64,000 bases of DNA from contig NZ_AP028672.1 in NCBI RefSeq assembly GCF_041154505.1, positions 938,501 through 1,002,500 on the forward strand. Direction: 5' to 3'. Position 1 is the first letter of the stretch, and each line of letters starts with the position of its first letter. This stretch comes from Acidovorax sp. A79. Lineage in GTDB: Bacteria > Pseudomonadota > Gammaproteobacteria > Burkholderiales > Burkholderiaceae_C. Positions 32,059-41,358 of the stretch are shown here, one piece after another. Both the position numbers and the translations under genes were made by a program. Below the pieces are notes generated by a model, which saw only the letters and a program-made list of their open reading frames with translations, ran no database searches and had not been told where the DNA came from.

Positions 32059-33393
32059 TTACTTGTAGTAACCAGCCTTCTTCATTTCCCGGTCCGCAGA
32101 CACCTGGCTGGCCTTGAGGGCCGCGTCCACCGTGGTCTTGCCTGCCAGCGCCGCGCTCATCTGCTGGCCCACCGCGATGCCGATGGCCTGGAACTCCGGA
32201 ATCGCTGCGAACTGCACACCCACGTAGGGGCTCTTGGGCAGGGTCGAATCGGTCGGGTTGGCCGAGTCGATCGCGACCTTCTCGGCGGCGGCGAAGCGGG
32301 CGGCCTTCTGGAACTCAGGCGATGCGTAGGTGCTCTTGCGCGTGCCGGTGGGCACGTTGGCCCAGCCGTTGGTCTTGGCGACCAGCTGGATGTAGTCCTT
32401 GCTGGTGGACCAGGTGATGAACTTCTGCGCGGCGTCCACCTTTTTCGAACCGGCCGGGATGGCCAGGTTCCACGACCACAGCCAGTTGGCGCCCTTGGGC
32501 GTGTTCATGGTGGGCGCCTGGGCAAAGGCCATCTGGTCGGCCACCTTGGACTGCTTGGGGTCGCTCACGAACGATGCCGCGATGGTCGCGTCCACCCACA
32601 TGCCGCACTTGCCGGAGTTGGTCAGCGCCAGGATCTCGTTGAAGCTGTTGGCCGACGAGCCAGGCGGGCCGTAGTTCTTGAGCAGGTCCACGTAGAAGGT
32701 GATCGCGTCCTTCCAGGGCTTGGATTCGAGCTGCGGCTTCCACTGCATGTCGAACCACTGGCCGCCGAAGGTGTTGACCAGCGTGGTCAAGAACGCCATG
32801 TTGTCGCCCCAACCCGGCTTGCCGCGCAGGCAGATGCCGTACACGCCGTTCTTGGGGTCGTGCATCTTGGCGGCCAGGTCCTTGATCTGCGGCCAGGTGG
32901 GACGCTCGGGCACCTGCACGCCGGCCTTGTCGGCCAGGTCCTTGCGGTACATGAGCATGGAGCTTTCGCCGTAGAACGGCGCGGCGAACAGCTTGCCGTC
33001 GATGGACAGGCCGCCCCGCACGGCGGGCAGCAGGTCGTCCACGTCGTAGGCGGCGTCGGTTTTGAGCTCCTGCAGCCAGCCCTTCTTGCCCCAGATGGGC
33101 GCCTCGTACATGCCGATGGTCATCACGTCGAACTGGCCGCCCTTGGTGGCGATGTCGGTGGTGACGCGCTGGCGCAGCACACCTTCTTCGAGCGTGACCC
33201 ACTTGAGCTTGATGTCGGGGTTGGCCTGCTCGAAGTTCTTGGAGAGCTTCTGCATCTCGATCATGTGGCCGTTGTTCACGGTGGCGATCACGAGCTCGGT
33301 CTGCGCGCTGGCGGCGCCGCACAGCGACGTCAAGGCCAGCGCAACGGCGACGGCCAGGCGCTGGGGCATGGTGACAGGGGTGGAATGTGGCAT
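32059..33393 (-). CDS. Polyol ABC transporter substrate-binding protein (MtlE/SmoE-like)
   Basis: A 444-residue periplasmic binding protein (SBP_bac_1 family) with a signal peptide (LAVAVALALTSLCGAASAQ). The mature start TELVIATVNNGHMIEMQKLS matches sorbitol/mannitol-binding proteins. The ATG at 33393 has a strong GAGGAG site. It is the first gene of the nine-gene leftward locus, so the regulated promoter should lie upstream. Together with DalD and RbtD the ligand is probably D-arabinitol, ribitol or a related polyol. Confidence 0.9.
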   Translation of the reverse strand: MPHSTPVTMPQRLAVAVALALTSLCGAASAQTELVIATVNNGHMIEMQKLSKNFEQANPDIKLKWVTLEEGVLRQRVTTDIATKGGQFDVMTIGMYEAPIWGKKGWLQELKTDAAYDVDDLLPAVRGGLSIDGKLFAAPFYGESSMLMYRKDLADKAGVQVPERPTWPQIKDLAAKMHDPKNGVYGICLRGKPGWGDNMAFLTTLVNTFGGQWFDMQWKPQLESKPWKDAITFYVDLLKNYGPPGSSANSFNEILALTNSGKCGMWVDATIAASFVSDPKQSKVADQMAFAQAPTMNTPKGANWLWSWNLAIPAGSKKVDAAQKFITWSTSKDYIQLVAKTNGWANVPTGTRKSTYASPEFQKAARFAAAEKVAIDSANPTDSTLPKSPYVGVQFAAIPEFQAIGIAVGQQMSAALAGKTTVDAALKASQVSADREMKKAGYYK

Positions 33394-33638
33394 CGGAAAA
33401 GTCTCCTCGGTCGTTGGTATGGGAATCTGCCTTTCAACACCGGCGCAAGGCATGCAGGCATTGACGGACTGAACGATACCGATGCTGCGATGCTCGATTG
33501 GTACTCCAGACGCCTCCACAAATACTAATTTGCACCAGATACTCAGGATTTATACCTAGATGTGTCAACAGGGTATCTAACCGAGTGCAAAAAGGCGGCT
33601 CCACCGTTGCGGCGTTGGCGTAGCGAATGCTCTGGATT
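33394..33638. promoter_or_regulatory. Polyol operon upstream region
   Basis: Part of the 395-base gap before the TonB receptor gene; no gene is seen here. It is the only sizeable gap upstream of the polyol operon and must hold its promoter. A short inverted repeat CAAAT-ACTA-ATTTG lies at 33519-33532, and GTGCAAA occurs here and again near 33580-33590, as might suit an AraC-type activator. No convincing -35/-10 pair was found, consistent with activator dependence. Confidence 0.35.
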
Positions 33639-33691
33639 ACTATCAAATAGATAGCTGCCAGCACTTACCTATCAAGCGGCAGAGGCCAATT
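33639..33691. repeat. Comamonadaceae-type intergenic repeat, full copy
   Basis: TATCAAATAGATAGCTGCCA followed by GCACTTACCTATCAAGCGGC and AGAGGCCAATT. It shares order and most bases with the copies at 36487 and 49624: an ATAGC hairpin, a CAGC(G/A)CTT core with a complementary AAGCG arm, then GGCC(A/G)ATT. It lies between two leftward transcription units. Confidence 0.7.
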
Positions 33692-33788
33692 CAGTCCACA
33701 TTTTCTTGCACCAAGGCCCACTGGGGTTGACGCCCACACCCCCCAACTCCCTCCATTTGCCCCTCTGCCCAGGGGAGCCTACTCCGCG

Positions 33789-36272
33789 TCAGAAATCCAC
33801 CGTGGCAGAAAGAGTCGCCGTGCGGGGACTTCCCACATACAGCCAGTTGCCGGAGCCACTGGACCAGTAGTTGCGGTTGAACAGGTTGTCCACGCCCGCG
33901 CGCAGCACCAGCGGCCGGCCCCACGCCTGGGTCTTGTAGCGGGCACCGATGTCCCAGCGCGTCCAGCCCGGAATGCGCCGCAGGTTGGCGGCGTCCACCT
34001 GCTGCGCGCTGCTGGAGATCATGCGGGCCGACAGCGTCAGCCCTGGCACGGCAGCCAGGTCGTGGTCGCTGCCCAGGTTCAGCTGCCAGCGCGACACGTT
34101 CGGCGCGGCGTTGCCGTTGTAGATGCCGCCTTCGGTTTTGGTCAGCCGGGCATCGTTGAAGGTCACGCCGCCCAGCAGGCGCGTGCCCCGGGCCAGCTCG
34201 CCAAAGACATTGAGCTCGACCCCGCGGTTGCGCTGCTCCGCGCCGACCTGGTAGGTGAACGTGCCATCGCCATTGGACGCCACCAGCCCGCTCGGCTTCT
34301 GGATGTGGAACAGGCTCGCCGTGGTGCTGAAGCGGCCCCAATCGGCCTTCACGCCCACCTCCCGCTGCTTCGTGCGGACCGGCGGAAACACCTGCCCGGC
34401 GTTGGTGGTGCCCAGCGGTGCTGAATCGCCCTGGACCAGCCCTTCGATGTAATTGCCGTAGAGCGACACGTGCGGCTGTAGCTTGAACACCGCTGCCAGC
34501 GCCGGCGTCACCGCATGCTCGTCGTACGCGGTGCTGCCGGCCCCGGTGGTGGTGTCGTGCTTGACGACCTTCACGCGCTGGTAGCGGGCACCCAGCGTGA
34601 CGGCCAGCCGGTCTTGCCACAGCGAGACGGTGTCGGACAACGCCACGGACGGCAGCTGCAAGGAATCGGTCTGGGGCGGCCGCGATGAGAAACCGTCGAT
34701 GGACGGACGCGCGGTGGCCGCGGGCGCATACATGTTCGTGGCGAAGCTGTCGAAGCCGTAGTACTGCGCCGTGAAGCCGCTGTCCTTCTTCAGGTACGAC
34801 GCATGCAGGTGGATGCGGTGCGCAAGCTCGCCGGCACGCACCGTGCCCTGCAGCCCGCCTTGCAGGGTGCGGTAGTTCGTCCAGTTGGGCCAGAAGTACG
34901 TGGTGGCCTGCGCGTCGCCCTGCACGCTGGTCACGAACACGTCGGTGGCGAGGTAGCGGGACCGCGTGTGGCTGCCACCCGCGGCTGCAGAGAGCGTCCA
35001 GTCCGGGGTGAGGTCGTACTCGGCTTTGGCCAGGAGGTAGTTGCTGCGCGACCTGGCGAACTCCCAGTCCTGCGCGATGCGGTGGCTGGCCCGGGGCGGC
35101 CTGGGGATGGCAATGGCGTCGTCGATGCCAAAGCCCGCGGCGCCTTGCGGCGCTTCGTTGTTCATCGTCTGGTGGCCGGCATCCACCGAGGCCCGCAGCT
35201 GGCTGCCCCGGTAGTCCACGGCCAGCGCCGCAGCCCCCAGCTCGACGGACTGGCCCTCGGTGGCGGTCTTCCCGTCACGGTAGATGCCGTTGAAGCGCAC
35301 ACCCCACTGGTGGTCGTCGCCGAACCGGCGGCCCACGTCCAGGTGGCCGCCCAGGTTGCCTCTGGACAGGTACGTGGTGGTCAGGCGTGTCAGCGGCACA
35401 TCGCCCGCGCGCTTGGGCACCAGGTTGATGGCGCCGCCCACCGCGCCGCCCGCCCCGGGCGCCATGCCGTTGAGCAACGCGTTGGGGCCCTTGAGCACCT
35501 CGACGCGCTCGGCCGCTTCGACCGCCACGGCACGGTTGGTGGCGATGCCGCCGATGCCGTCGAACAGCACGGAGTCCTGCACCGAGAAGCCGCGGATCAG
35601 AAAGATGTCGCCCCCCGCAGCAGCGTTCGTCAGGCTGTACGACACCGTGCGCACGGACGGGTCGTTGGCCAGCACATCGGCCACGGTGATCGCCTGCTGG
35701 TCCTGCATGAGTTCGGCCGTGTAGCTGGTGATGTGAAACGGCGTGTCCATCAGGCTCTGCTGACCCAGCAGGCCGACCCGGCTGCCCGTGGCAACCTGGC
35801 CGCCGGCATAGGCGGGCGGCAAATCGCCGGGCGCTGCCTCGGCGCTGGCCGTCACGGTGACGGCGCCCAGGGTGGCGGCATCGCTGAGCCGGGGTGCCTG
35901 CGCTGCAGGGCGCGATGCCTCGCGCAGCGTGAAGACGCCGCCCGTGGCCTGCCGCAGCTCCAGCCCCGAACCTGCCAGCGCGCGGCGCAGTGCCTCATGC
36001 GCATCGAAGCGGCCCCGCACGGGCGCCGCGTTGCGGCCTTCCACCAACTGCGCATCGGCGGTGAGGGCCAGGCCCGCGTCGCGCGCGATGCGGTTGAGGG
36101 CTGCTCCCAGCGGCCCGGCGGGCAGGTCGTAGTCGCGCACTGCCGCAGCGCTGGCCGTGGCCGCAGGGGCCTGCACCGTGGCTGGCTGTGCGGTCACGGC
36201 AGAGGCGCCCAACGCGAGCAGCAGCGCAGTAGCGCAGGGGTTCAGCGGAAAGGGGAAAACTGCAGAGGGCAT
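33789..36272 (-). CDS. TonB-dependent siderophore receptor with STN signalling domain
   Basis: An 827-residue outer-membrane receptor. A signal peptide (ATALLLALGASAVTAQ) is followed by an STN domain (about 45-115: YDLPAGPLGAALNRIARDAG), a TonB-box region with GAVTVTAS, a plug (about 160-290, with LIRGFSVQDSVLFDG and VEVLKGPNALLNG) and a 22-strand barrel ending in the terminal aromatic LSATVDF. The STN domain signals to FecR in the periplasm when ferric siderophore binds. The substrate is likely a ferric siderophore, identity unknown. It is downstream of the sigma factor and FecR genes. Confidence 0.92.
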   Translation of the reverse strand: MPSAVFPFPLNPCATALLLALGASAVTAQPATVQAPAATASAAAVRDYDLPAGPLGAALNRIARDAGLALTADAQLVEGRNAAPVRGRFDAHEALRRALAGSGLELRQATGGVFTLREASRPAAQAPRLSDAATLGAVTVTASAEAAPGDLPPAYAGGQVATGSRVGLLGQQSLMDTPFHITSYTAELMQDQQAITVADVLANDPSVRTVSYSLTNAAAGGDIFLIRGFSVQDSVLFDGIGGIATNRAVAVEAAERVEVLKGPNALLNGMAPGAGGAVGGAINLVPKRAGDVPLTRLTTTYLSRGNLGGHLDVGRRFGDDHQWGVRFNGIYRDGKTATEGQSVELGAAALAVDYRGSQLRASVDAGHQTMNNEAPQGAAGFGIDDAIAIPRPPRASHRIAQDWEFARSRSNYLLAKAEYDLTPDWTLSAAAGGSHTRSRYLATDVFVTSVQGDAQATTYFWPNWTNYRTLQGGLQGTVRAGELAHRIHLHASYLKKDSGFTAQYYGFDSFATNMYAPAATARPSIDGFSSRPPQTDSLQLPSVALSDTVSLWQDRLAVTLGARYQRVKVVKHDTTTGAGSTAYDEHAVTPALAAVFKLQPHVSLYGNYIEGLVQGDSAPLGTTNAGQVFPPVRTKQREVGVKADWGRFSTTASLFHIQKPSGLVASNGDGTFTYQVGAEQRNRGVELNVFGELARGTRLLGGVTFNDARLTKTEGGIYNGNAAPNVSRWQLNLGSDHDLAAVPGLTLSARMISSSAQQVDAANLRRIPGWTRWDIGARYKTQAWGRPLVLRAGVDNLFNRNYWSSGSGNWLYVGSPRTATLSATVDF

Positions 36273-36486
36273 GGGTCAGGCTCCGAGACGGTCACGTCAG
36301 AAAAGAGGGGCAACCGCGCCGATGCACGGTCTCTGTCTGATTGCCGAACGGGTGCCGAAAAGTGAGAGGGGGCCGGGGCCATTTATTTTTTGGGCCGGCG
36401 TCGCTGGTGGATGGGATGCCGGCTGGCAGGGGCGATCTGGGTTGAACTGAATGGAACCGTCGATCAGCCGCACCAAGTCACTCATC

Positions 36487-36534
36487 TTTTGATAGCTTCC
36501 AGCGCTTTCCCATCAAGCGGTAGCGGCCGATTTT
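36487..36534. repeat. Comamonadaceae-type intergenic repeat, full copy
   Basis: TTTTGATAGCTTCCAGCGCT then TTCCCATCAAGCGG and TAGCGGCCGATTTT. Same element as at 33639, lying between the FecR stop and the receptor gene, where the receptor promoter should also be. Confidence 0.7.
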
Positions 36535-36550
36535 CTTCGAATTTTCATCC

Positions 36551-37636
36551 TCAGGGCGCAGCACGCGGCTTGAGCGTGACCCACCAGCGCGTGGTCCAGA
36601 CCACATCGACCGGCACGGCCGCGGTCAGCGCCAACAGGGCCTGGTCGGAGTCCGCCAGGGGCAGCGTGCCCGTCACGCGCAAACCGGCCAGGCGGGGGTC
36701 GACACCCAGGTGGCCGACCCGGTGCCGCGCCAGCATGGCCACCACCTCGCCCAAAGGTTGGTTGTCCACCACCAGCATGCCGTCCTTCCAGGCGTCGGCA
36801 TCGGGCGGGGCCGCCCACGGGTCCACCCGCCCGCCTTCCAGCCGCGCGCCCTGCCCGGCCGACACGATGCGCTCGGCAGCGCACGGCTCGGACGCTGCTG
36901 CCGCACAGCTCGCCGGGCGGGCCGCGACGGCGGACTGGGTGACGGCGACCTCGGTGGCGGGCGCGCCAGGGCCCTGCGCTTCATCGATACCAGCGGTGTG
37001 CGCCTGTGGCCAGCGGCGCACGGTGAAGCGGGTGCCCAGGGCGCGCAGGCTGCCGTCCTCGGTCAGCACGACGAACGGGCGCCACTCGGCCGGGTCGGCA
37101 TGGCTGGTTTCCACGGCCACCTCGCCCGCGCGCAGGTGGATGGCGCGCTGGTCTTGGCTGAACGCTACATCCACAGCGCTGCGGGTGTTCAGGTGCAGCA
37201 CGGTCTGGTCGGGCAGCACGATGGTGCGGCGCTCGCCGGTGGCAGTGCGGTGGTCGGCCAGCAGTTGGCCCACGGGCTGGTAGCGGTCCAGCACCAGCAC
37301 GCCGCAAGCTAGCGCCAATGCCAGGCCCAGCACGGCGCCCGCCACACGGGCAGGACGGCGCTGGCGCGGTGGCAGCAGCAACGCTGCGCGGGCTCGGGGA
37401 CCTGCGGCGGCGCGGGTCAGGTGCTGGTCGATGTCGCCCAGTTGGCGCCAGGCGCGGGCATGGTCAGGGTGTGCGGCCAGCCAGCCGGCCAGGGCTTGGG
37501 CGTCTGCCGGCGAGGTGGCGCCCTCGCCCTGGCGCAACTGCCAGCCGATGGCGGCCTCCAGCACGGCAGGCGGCACGGGATGGTCGTCGCCTGCGCCGCC
37601 AGGCAAGCCGCCCGCTGTCCAGCCCGCGCTGCTCAC
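36551..37636 (-). CDS. fecR: FecR-family anti-sigma/regulatory protein
   Basis: A 361-residue inner-membrane regulator. An N-terminal cytoplasmic DUF4880-type domain (EAAIGWQLRQGEGA, ALAGWLAAHPDHARAWRQLG) is followed by one membrane helix near 100-120 (VAGAVLGLALALACGVLVLD), the FecR domain (TGERRTIVLPDQTVLHLNTR) and a C-terminal region that contacts receptor STN domains. It controls the ECF sigma factor encoded upstream. The start is GTG at 37636, overlapping the sigma stop as GTGA; no ATG fits. Confidence 0.88.
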   Translation of the reverse strand: MSSAGWTAGGLPGGAGDDHPVPPAVLEAAIGWQLRQGEGATSPADAQALAGWLAAHPDHARAWRQLGDIDQHLTRAAAGPRARAALLLPPRQRRPARVAGAVLGLALALACGVLVLDRYQPVGQLLADHRTATGERRTIVLPDQTVLHLNTRSAVDVAFSQDQRAIHLRAGEVAVETSHADPAEWRPFVVLTEDGSLRALGTRFTVRRWPQAHTAGIDEAQGPGAPATEVAVTQSAVAARPASCAAAASEPCAAERIVSAGQGARLEGGRVDPWAAPPDADAWKDGMLVVDNQPLGEVVAMLARHRVGHLGVDPRLAGLRVTGTLPLADSDQALLALTAAVPVDVVWTTRWWVTLKPRAAP

Positions 37637-38145
37637 GCCGCGCCGCCAAAACGCAGGTGGTAGGCGTGGCGCATGGCGTTGGCCAGGTACTGGCGCACGC
37701 GGGGCACCGACACCTGCAGCTGCTCGGCGATCTCTGCGTGCGTGAGACCGTCGAGCCGGTTCATGAGCCACGCTGCGCGCGTCTTGGGCGTCAGGCCCTG
37801 CAGCAGTGTATCGACCGCGTGAAGCATCTGCACGGCGGCCAGGCGCTCTTCGGGGGATGGCTGCAGCACCTCGGGCTGCAGGGCCAGGTCTGCCAGGTAG
37901 GCGCGCTCCAGTTCACCCCGGCGCCAGAAGTCCACCAGCAGCCCGCGTGCCACCGTGGTCAGGTAGGCGCGCGGCTCGAGCATCGCGTCGGGGGCGATGG
38001 CGGTGGGCCGTGCGAGCAGGCGCACGAAGGTGTCCTGCGCCAGGTCGGCCGCATCGTCGGCACAACCGAGCCGCCGGCGCAGCCAGGACTGCAGCCATCC
38101 GTGGTGGTGGCTGTAGAGCGCGTGCAGGGGGTGAGCGGCAGACAT
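37633..38145 (-). CDS. fecI: ECF RNA polymerase sigma factor, FecI type
   Basis: A 170-residue iron-starvation sigma factor. Region 2 is seen as CADDAADLAQDTFVRLLARP and region 4 as LTHAEIAEQLQVSVPRVRQY. When FecR relays receptor occupancy, it directs polymerase to the TonB receptor promoter. The ATG at 38145 follows GGCCGTCACGCC, a poor ribosome site, which may keep expression low. A Fur-box-like sequence lies 18-36 bases upstream, implying iron repression. Confidence 0.9.
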   Translation of the reverse strand: MSAAHPLHALYSHHHGWLQSWLRRRLGCADDAADLAQDTFVRLLARPTAIAPDAMLEPRAYLTTVARGLLVDFWRRGELERAYLADLALQPEVLQPSPEERLAAVQMLHAVDTLLQGLTPKTRAAWLMNRLDGLTHAEIAEQLQVSVPRVRQYLANAMRHAYHLRFGGAA

Positions 38146-38162
38146 GGCGTGACGGCCTTTTT

Positions 38163-38181
38163 GAGAATGATTCTTGATTAT
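38163..38181. promoter_or_regulatory. Candidate Fur box upstream of the sigma gene
   Basis: GAGAATGATTCTTGATTAT. The first half (GAnAATGAT) agrees with the Fur consensus in eight of nine positions, and the second half is degenerate. Position just upstream of a FecI-type gene supports the call. Confidence 0.5.
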
Positions 38182-38240
38182 AGAAACACATTCCCGCCCA
38201 GCCCCTGGGCACGCCGCCATCCGGCAGACCGGCTGCGCGC

Positions 38241-38762
38241 TCAGCGCCGCGCGTTTTCCATCATCGTGGCAACGTGGGCCGGCAGGGTCTTCGGGGTCCC
38301 CAGGTCCTGCACGTCCCATTCCTCCCCGCCGGTCAGCAGCCATACGCGTACCGAGTCGGTGGCGGCGTGGACCACGATGGCGGCAGCCTCCGTGTCGCCT
38401 GCGTCCGGCCGGTTACCGGTGATGTAGAGCATGGAGCCGTCTTGCCGCAGCGGCCCACTCACCTGCAGGTTGTCCAGCAGCACGTTGTAGTTGGCGAGAC
38501 CGAGCAGCCCACGCAGCCGCTCGGCCAGCGGGCCGGCACGCAGGAAGTCTGAGCCCCCGACCGGATAGTTGCCTACCTGGGTTTGCAGGTTCGCCCAGGG
38601 ATTGGCGGGCGCGGCAGGTACCTCGTTGGGCACAGGACGCGCGACCTTGCGCGGCGCCGTGGGCGCCGTGGGTACCGTGCCCGCGCAACCCGGCAGCAGC
38701 ACAGCCAACGCAAGAGCGGCCAGCACGGCGCTTGACAAAGGGGCTGGAGAGATAGGGCGCAT
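38241..38762 (-). CDS. Putative lipoprotein of unknown function
   Basis: A 173-residue exported protein with a lipobox (ALAVLLPGC, Cys about residue 26), so it should be lipidated and membrane-anchored. A Pro/Ala-rich linker follows. The rest (DFLRAGPLAERLRGLLG, MLYITGNRPDAG, VWLLTGGEEWDV) looks like a small folded domain I do not recognise. It is divergent from thyA. Confidence 0.7.
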   Translation of the reverse strand: MRPISPAPLSSAVLAALALAVLLPGCAGTVPTAPTAPRKVARPVPNEVPAAPANPWANLQTQVGNYPVGGSDFLRAGPLAERLRGLLGLANYNVLLDNLQVSGPLRQDGSMLYITGNRPDAGDTEAAAIVVHAATDSVRVWLLTGGEEWDVQDLGTPKTLPAHVATMMENARR

Positions 38763-38872
38763 GATCGGGGGCTTCTTTCTAAAAAGGGCAGCTGGGCGAA
38801 AAGGTCTGCGAGCTTAGCCGGTTCCTGCCGGCAGCCGCCCCCTAGAATCGCGTCTTTCGCCTTCCAACCGCC

Positions 38873-39712
38873 ATGACCGAACACGCCCGCCCCGTCCGCT
38901 CGCAATACGAAGACTTCATGCGCCACGTGTTCACCCACGGCGTGGAAAAATCCGACCGCACGGGAACCGGCACCCGCAGCGTTTTCGGCCACCAGATGCG
39001 TTTCGACCTGAAGGAAGGCTTTCCGCTCGTCACCACCAAGAAGGTGCACCTGCGGTCCATCATCCAGGAGCTGCTGTGGTTCCTCACGGGGTCGAGCAAC
39101 AACAACTGGCTCAAGGAGCGCGGCGTCACCATCTGGGACGAATGGGCGCGCGAGGACGGCGACCTGGGGCCGGTGTACGGCGTGCAGTGGCGCAGTTGGC
39201 CCACCCCGGACGGCGGGCACATCGACCAGATCAGCGATGTGGTCAGGACGCTCAAGACCAACCCCGATTCGCGGCGCATCATCGTGAGCGCCTGGAACGT
39301 GGCCGAGCTCGGCAAGATGGCGCTCATGCCCTGCCACGCTTTCTTCCAGTTCTACGTGGCGCCAGCACAGGAGCCCGGCGGACGCGGCACGCTCTCCTGC
39401 CAGCTGTACCAGCGCAGTGCGGACATCTTCCTGGGCGTGCCGTTCAACATCGCGAGCTATGCCCTGCTCACCCACATGGTGGCGCAGCAGTGCGACCTGG
39501 ATGTGGGTGATTTCATCTGGACGGGCGGCGACTGCCACATCTACAGCAACCACCACGAGCAAGTGCAAACGCAGCTGGCGCGCACACCCTATCCCTACCC
39601 GGTGCTGAACATCAAGCGCCGCCCCGGCAGCATCTTCGACTACCAGTACGAGGACTTCGAAGTGGTGGACTACCAGTGCCACCCGGCGATCAAGGCCCCC
39701 GTGGCCGTGTGA
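38873..39712 (+). CDS. thyA: Thymidylate synthase
   Basis: A 279-residue enzyme that methylates dUMP to dTMP with methylenetetrahydrofolate. The catalytic Cys lies in [12 protein letters not shown], with the folate/dUMP segments [32 protein letters not shown] and [13 protein letters not shown] all present. It lies 0.7 kb upstream of folA, which regenerates the folate it oxidises; the DUF4337 gene sits between them. Confidence 0.96.
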   Translation: MTEHARPVRSQYEDFMRHVFTHGVEKSDRTGTGTRSVFGHQMRFDLKEGFPLVTTKKVHLRSIIQELLWFLTGSSNNNWLKERGVTIWDEWAREDGDLGPVYGVQWRSWPTPDGGHIDQISDVVRTLKTNPDSRRIIVSAWNVAELGKMALMPCHAFFQFYVAPAQEPGGRGTLSCQLYQRSADIFLGVPFNIASYALLTHMVAQQCDLDVGDFIWTGGDCHIYSNHHEQVQTQLARTPYPYPVLNIKRRPGSIFDYQYEDFEVVDYQCHPAIKAPVAV

Positions 39713-39818
39713 TCACGCACCAGCCCTCCTTGAGACCCCACACCTCCTGAGCCCCAGGGCCAGGTGCAGCAGCGCCCAGCCCGCATCCACCCACAACCAC
39801 CACCACGAGCTTTCATCC

Positions 39819-40430
39819 ATGTCTTCCGGCGGATTTCACGTACACGGCCCCCACGACCACGCGGTGGAGCATGCCACCCACGGCCACCATGACGACGCCA
39901 CGGCCAGCCACGGCAACGACGGCAATGGCTCGTCCATGAACAAAATCGCGATGTTCACCGCCATCGTGGCCACGGTGGGCGCGATCTTCTCGTACATGGG
40001 CGGCGCCACGCAGGCCAACGCCGGGCTGCTCAAGAACGACGCGGCCATCAAGAAGACCGAGGCCTCCAACCAGTGGAACTACTTCCAGTCCAAGAGCACC
40101 AAGCAATCCCTGGCCGAACTGGCCCGCGACCTGGCGCCCGATGACCGCAAGGCCGGCTACCAGACCAAGGTGGAGCGCTACGAAACCGAGAAGAACGAGA
40201 TCAAGGTGGCCGCCGAGAAGCTCGAGGCCGATGCCCACGAATTCGACCGCAAGAGCGAAGCCCAGATGCACCAGCACCACCGCTGGGCCCAGGCCACCAC
40301 GGCGCTGCAGGTGGCCATCGCGCTGGCCGCCATTGCGCTGCTCACCAAGAAAAAATGGCTGGAATACGGCATGTACGGCGTGGCCGCCGTGGGCCTGGGC
40401 GTGGGAGCCCTCGCCGCCTTGCACATCTGA
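39819..40430 (+). CDS. DUF4337 membrane protein
   Basis: A 203-residue protein with a His-rich N-terminus (HVHGPHDHAVEHATHGHH), a first membrane helix (KIAMFTAIVATVGAIFSYMG), a central coiled coil of about 90 residues and two C-terminal hydrophobic helices, the DUF4337 layout. The function is unknown; the histidines could bind metal. It lies 19 bases before folA and may be co-transcribed. Confidence 0.8.
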   Translation: MSSGGFHVHGPHDHAVEHATHGHHDDATASHGNDGNGSSMNKIAMFTAIVATVGAIFSYMGGATQANAGLLKNDAAIKKTEASNQWNYFQSKSTKQSLAELARDLAPDDRKAGYQTKVERYETEKNEIKVAAEKLEADAHEFDRKSEAQMHQHHRWAQATTALQVAIALAAIALLTKKKWLEYGMYGVAAVGLGVGALAALHI

Positions 40431-40449
40431 AAAACAAGGACGTCCCGCC

Positions 40450-40941
40450 ATGCCAGTGCACCTCATCTACGCCCGCGCCGCCAACGGTGTGATCGGCAAG
40501 GACAACGCCCTGCCCTGGCACCTGCCGGAGGACATGGCGCACTTCAAGCAGCTGACACAGGGCTGCCCCGTGGTGATGGGCCGCAAGACCTGGGATTCGC
40601 TTCCGGCGCGTTTTCGCCCCCTTCCGGGCCGTACCAACATCGTGGTGACGCGCCAGCACGACTGGCAGGCCGAAGGCGCCCGGCGCGCCGAGAGCCTGGA
40701 CGCTGCGCTGGCGCAGTGCGATCCCCGCCAGACGGTGTGGGTGATCGGCGGCGCGCAGATTTACGCCGAGGCCCTGCCGACGGCAGACCGGCTGGAGGTG
40801 ACCGAGATCGCCCGGGACTTCGAGGGCGACGCCCACGCGCCAGTGCTAGGCAAAGCCTGGACCGAGGCCGCCCGCAGCGACCATGTGAGCACCAACGGCC
40901 TGCCCTTCAGTTTTGTGAGCTACGTGCGCGCGGCGGATTGA
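40450..40941 (+). CDS. folA: Dihydrofolate reductase
   Basis: A 163-residue enzyme reducing dihydrofolate to tetrahydrofolate with NADPH. Family landmarks are GVIGKDNALPWHLPEDMAHF (with the catalytic acid in LPED), VVMGRKTWDSLP, PGRTNIVVTR and WVIGGAQIYAEAL. The ATG at 40450 follows AAGGA; the frame stays open far upstream, but that sequence overlaps the DUF4337 gene. It is the last chromosomal gene before the phage remnant. Confidence 0.95.
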   Translation: MPVHLIYARAANGVIGKDNALPWHLPEDMAHFKQLTQGCPVVMGRKTWDSLPARFRPLPGRTNIVVTRQHDWQAEGARRAESLDAALAQCDPRQTVWVIGGAQIYAEALPTADRLEVTEIARDFEGDAHAPVLGKAWTEAARSDHVSTNGLPFSFVSYVRAAD

Positions 40942-40988
40942 GTCCCTCTTCGGCGGGCACGTGCCCTTCCCTTTCCCCTTGCACCCAG

Positions 40989-41267
40989 CTATGGGGTGGC
41001 TGACGGGGTTTTTGCAGGCGTCTGGTCGCGCGACGGATCGGGCGTCTGTGCGGGCGTGACGGCCGGAGCGGGTGCCGGTGTTTCCGCCGGCGTCTGCGCG
41101 GGCGGGGGAGCTGGCGTCTGGGCCGGCGTCTGCACCGGCGTGGAGGCAGGGGTCAACGCAGGCTGCAAGCCAGGCACCACCGCAGGAGTGTTCACCCCCC
41201 GGGCACCTGCAGCCGCGGCCCCCATGGCCAGAACGCAAGCCAGCGCTTGCTGGTGAATGGATGGCAT
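40989..41267 (-). CDS. Secreted Thr-Pro repeat protein, unknown
   Basis: A 92-residue protein with a signal-like N-terminus (QALACVLAMGAAAAGARG) and then about 60 residues of TPA/TPAQ repeats. Such tails are low-complexity, extended and often cell-wall-spanning. A GGAGA site five bases before the ATG at 41267 supports this start over one four codons upstream. It lies at the phage remnant boundary and could belong to either side. No function can be named. Confidence 0.5.
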   Translation of the reverse strand: MPSIHQQALACVLAMGAAAAGARGVNTPAVVPGLQPALTPASTPVQTPAQTPAPPPAQTPAETPAPAPAVTPAQTPDPSRDQTPAKTPSATP

Positions 41268-41358
41268 GGAGTTCTCCATCGGGAACAGATTTGCAGTTTC
41301 TGCGGAGCGGCGGCCGCGAAGCGTCGGACAAATGCCCGTGCTCCCTAGGAACAGGACG

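Noticed and set aside
33541..33580. TTGACA and TATAAA hexamers on the minus strand as the polyol operon promoter
   Set aside because: They are only eight bases apart; no -10 at the right spacing was convincing.
33330..34620. Long Arg/Gly/Ala-rich frames opposite the binding-protein and receptor genes
   Set aside because: Typical shadow frames of GC-rich coding DNA with no motif or start signal.
41000..41230. Possible CRISPR or tandem DNA repeat in the Thr-Pro coding stretch
   Set aside because: Periodicity is irregular and codon-level, with no spacers; it reflects protein low complexity.
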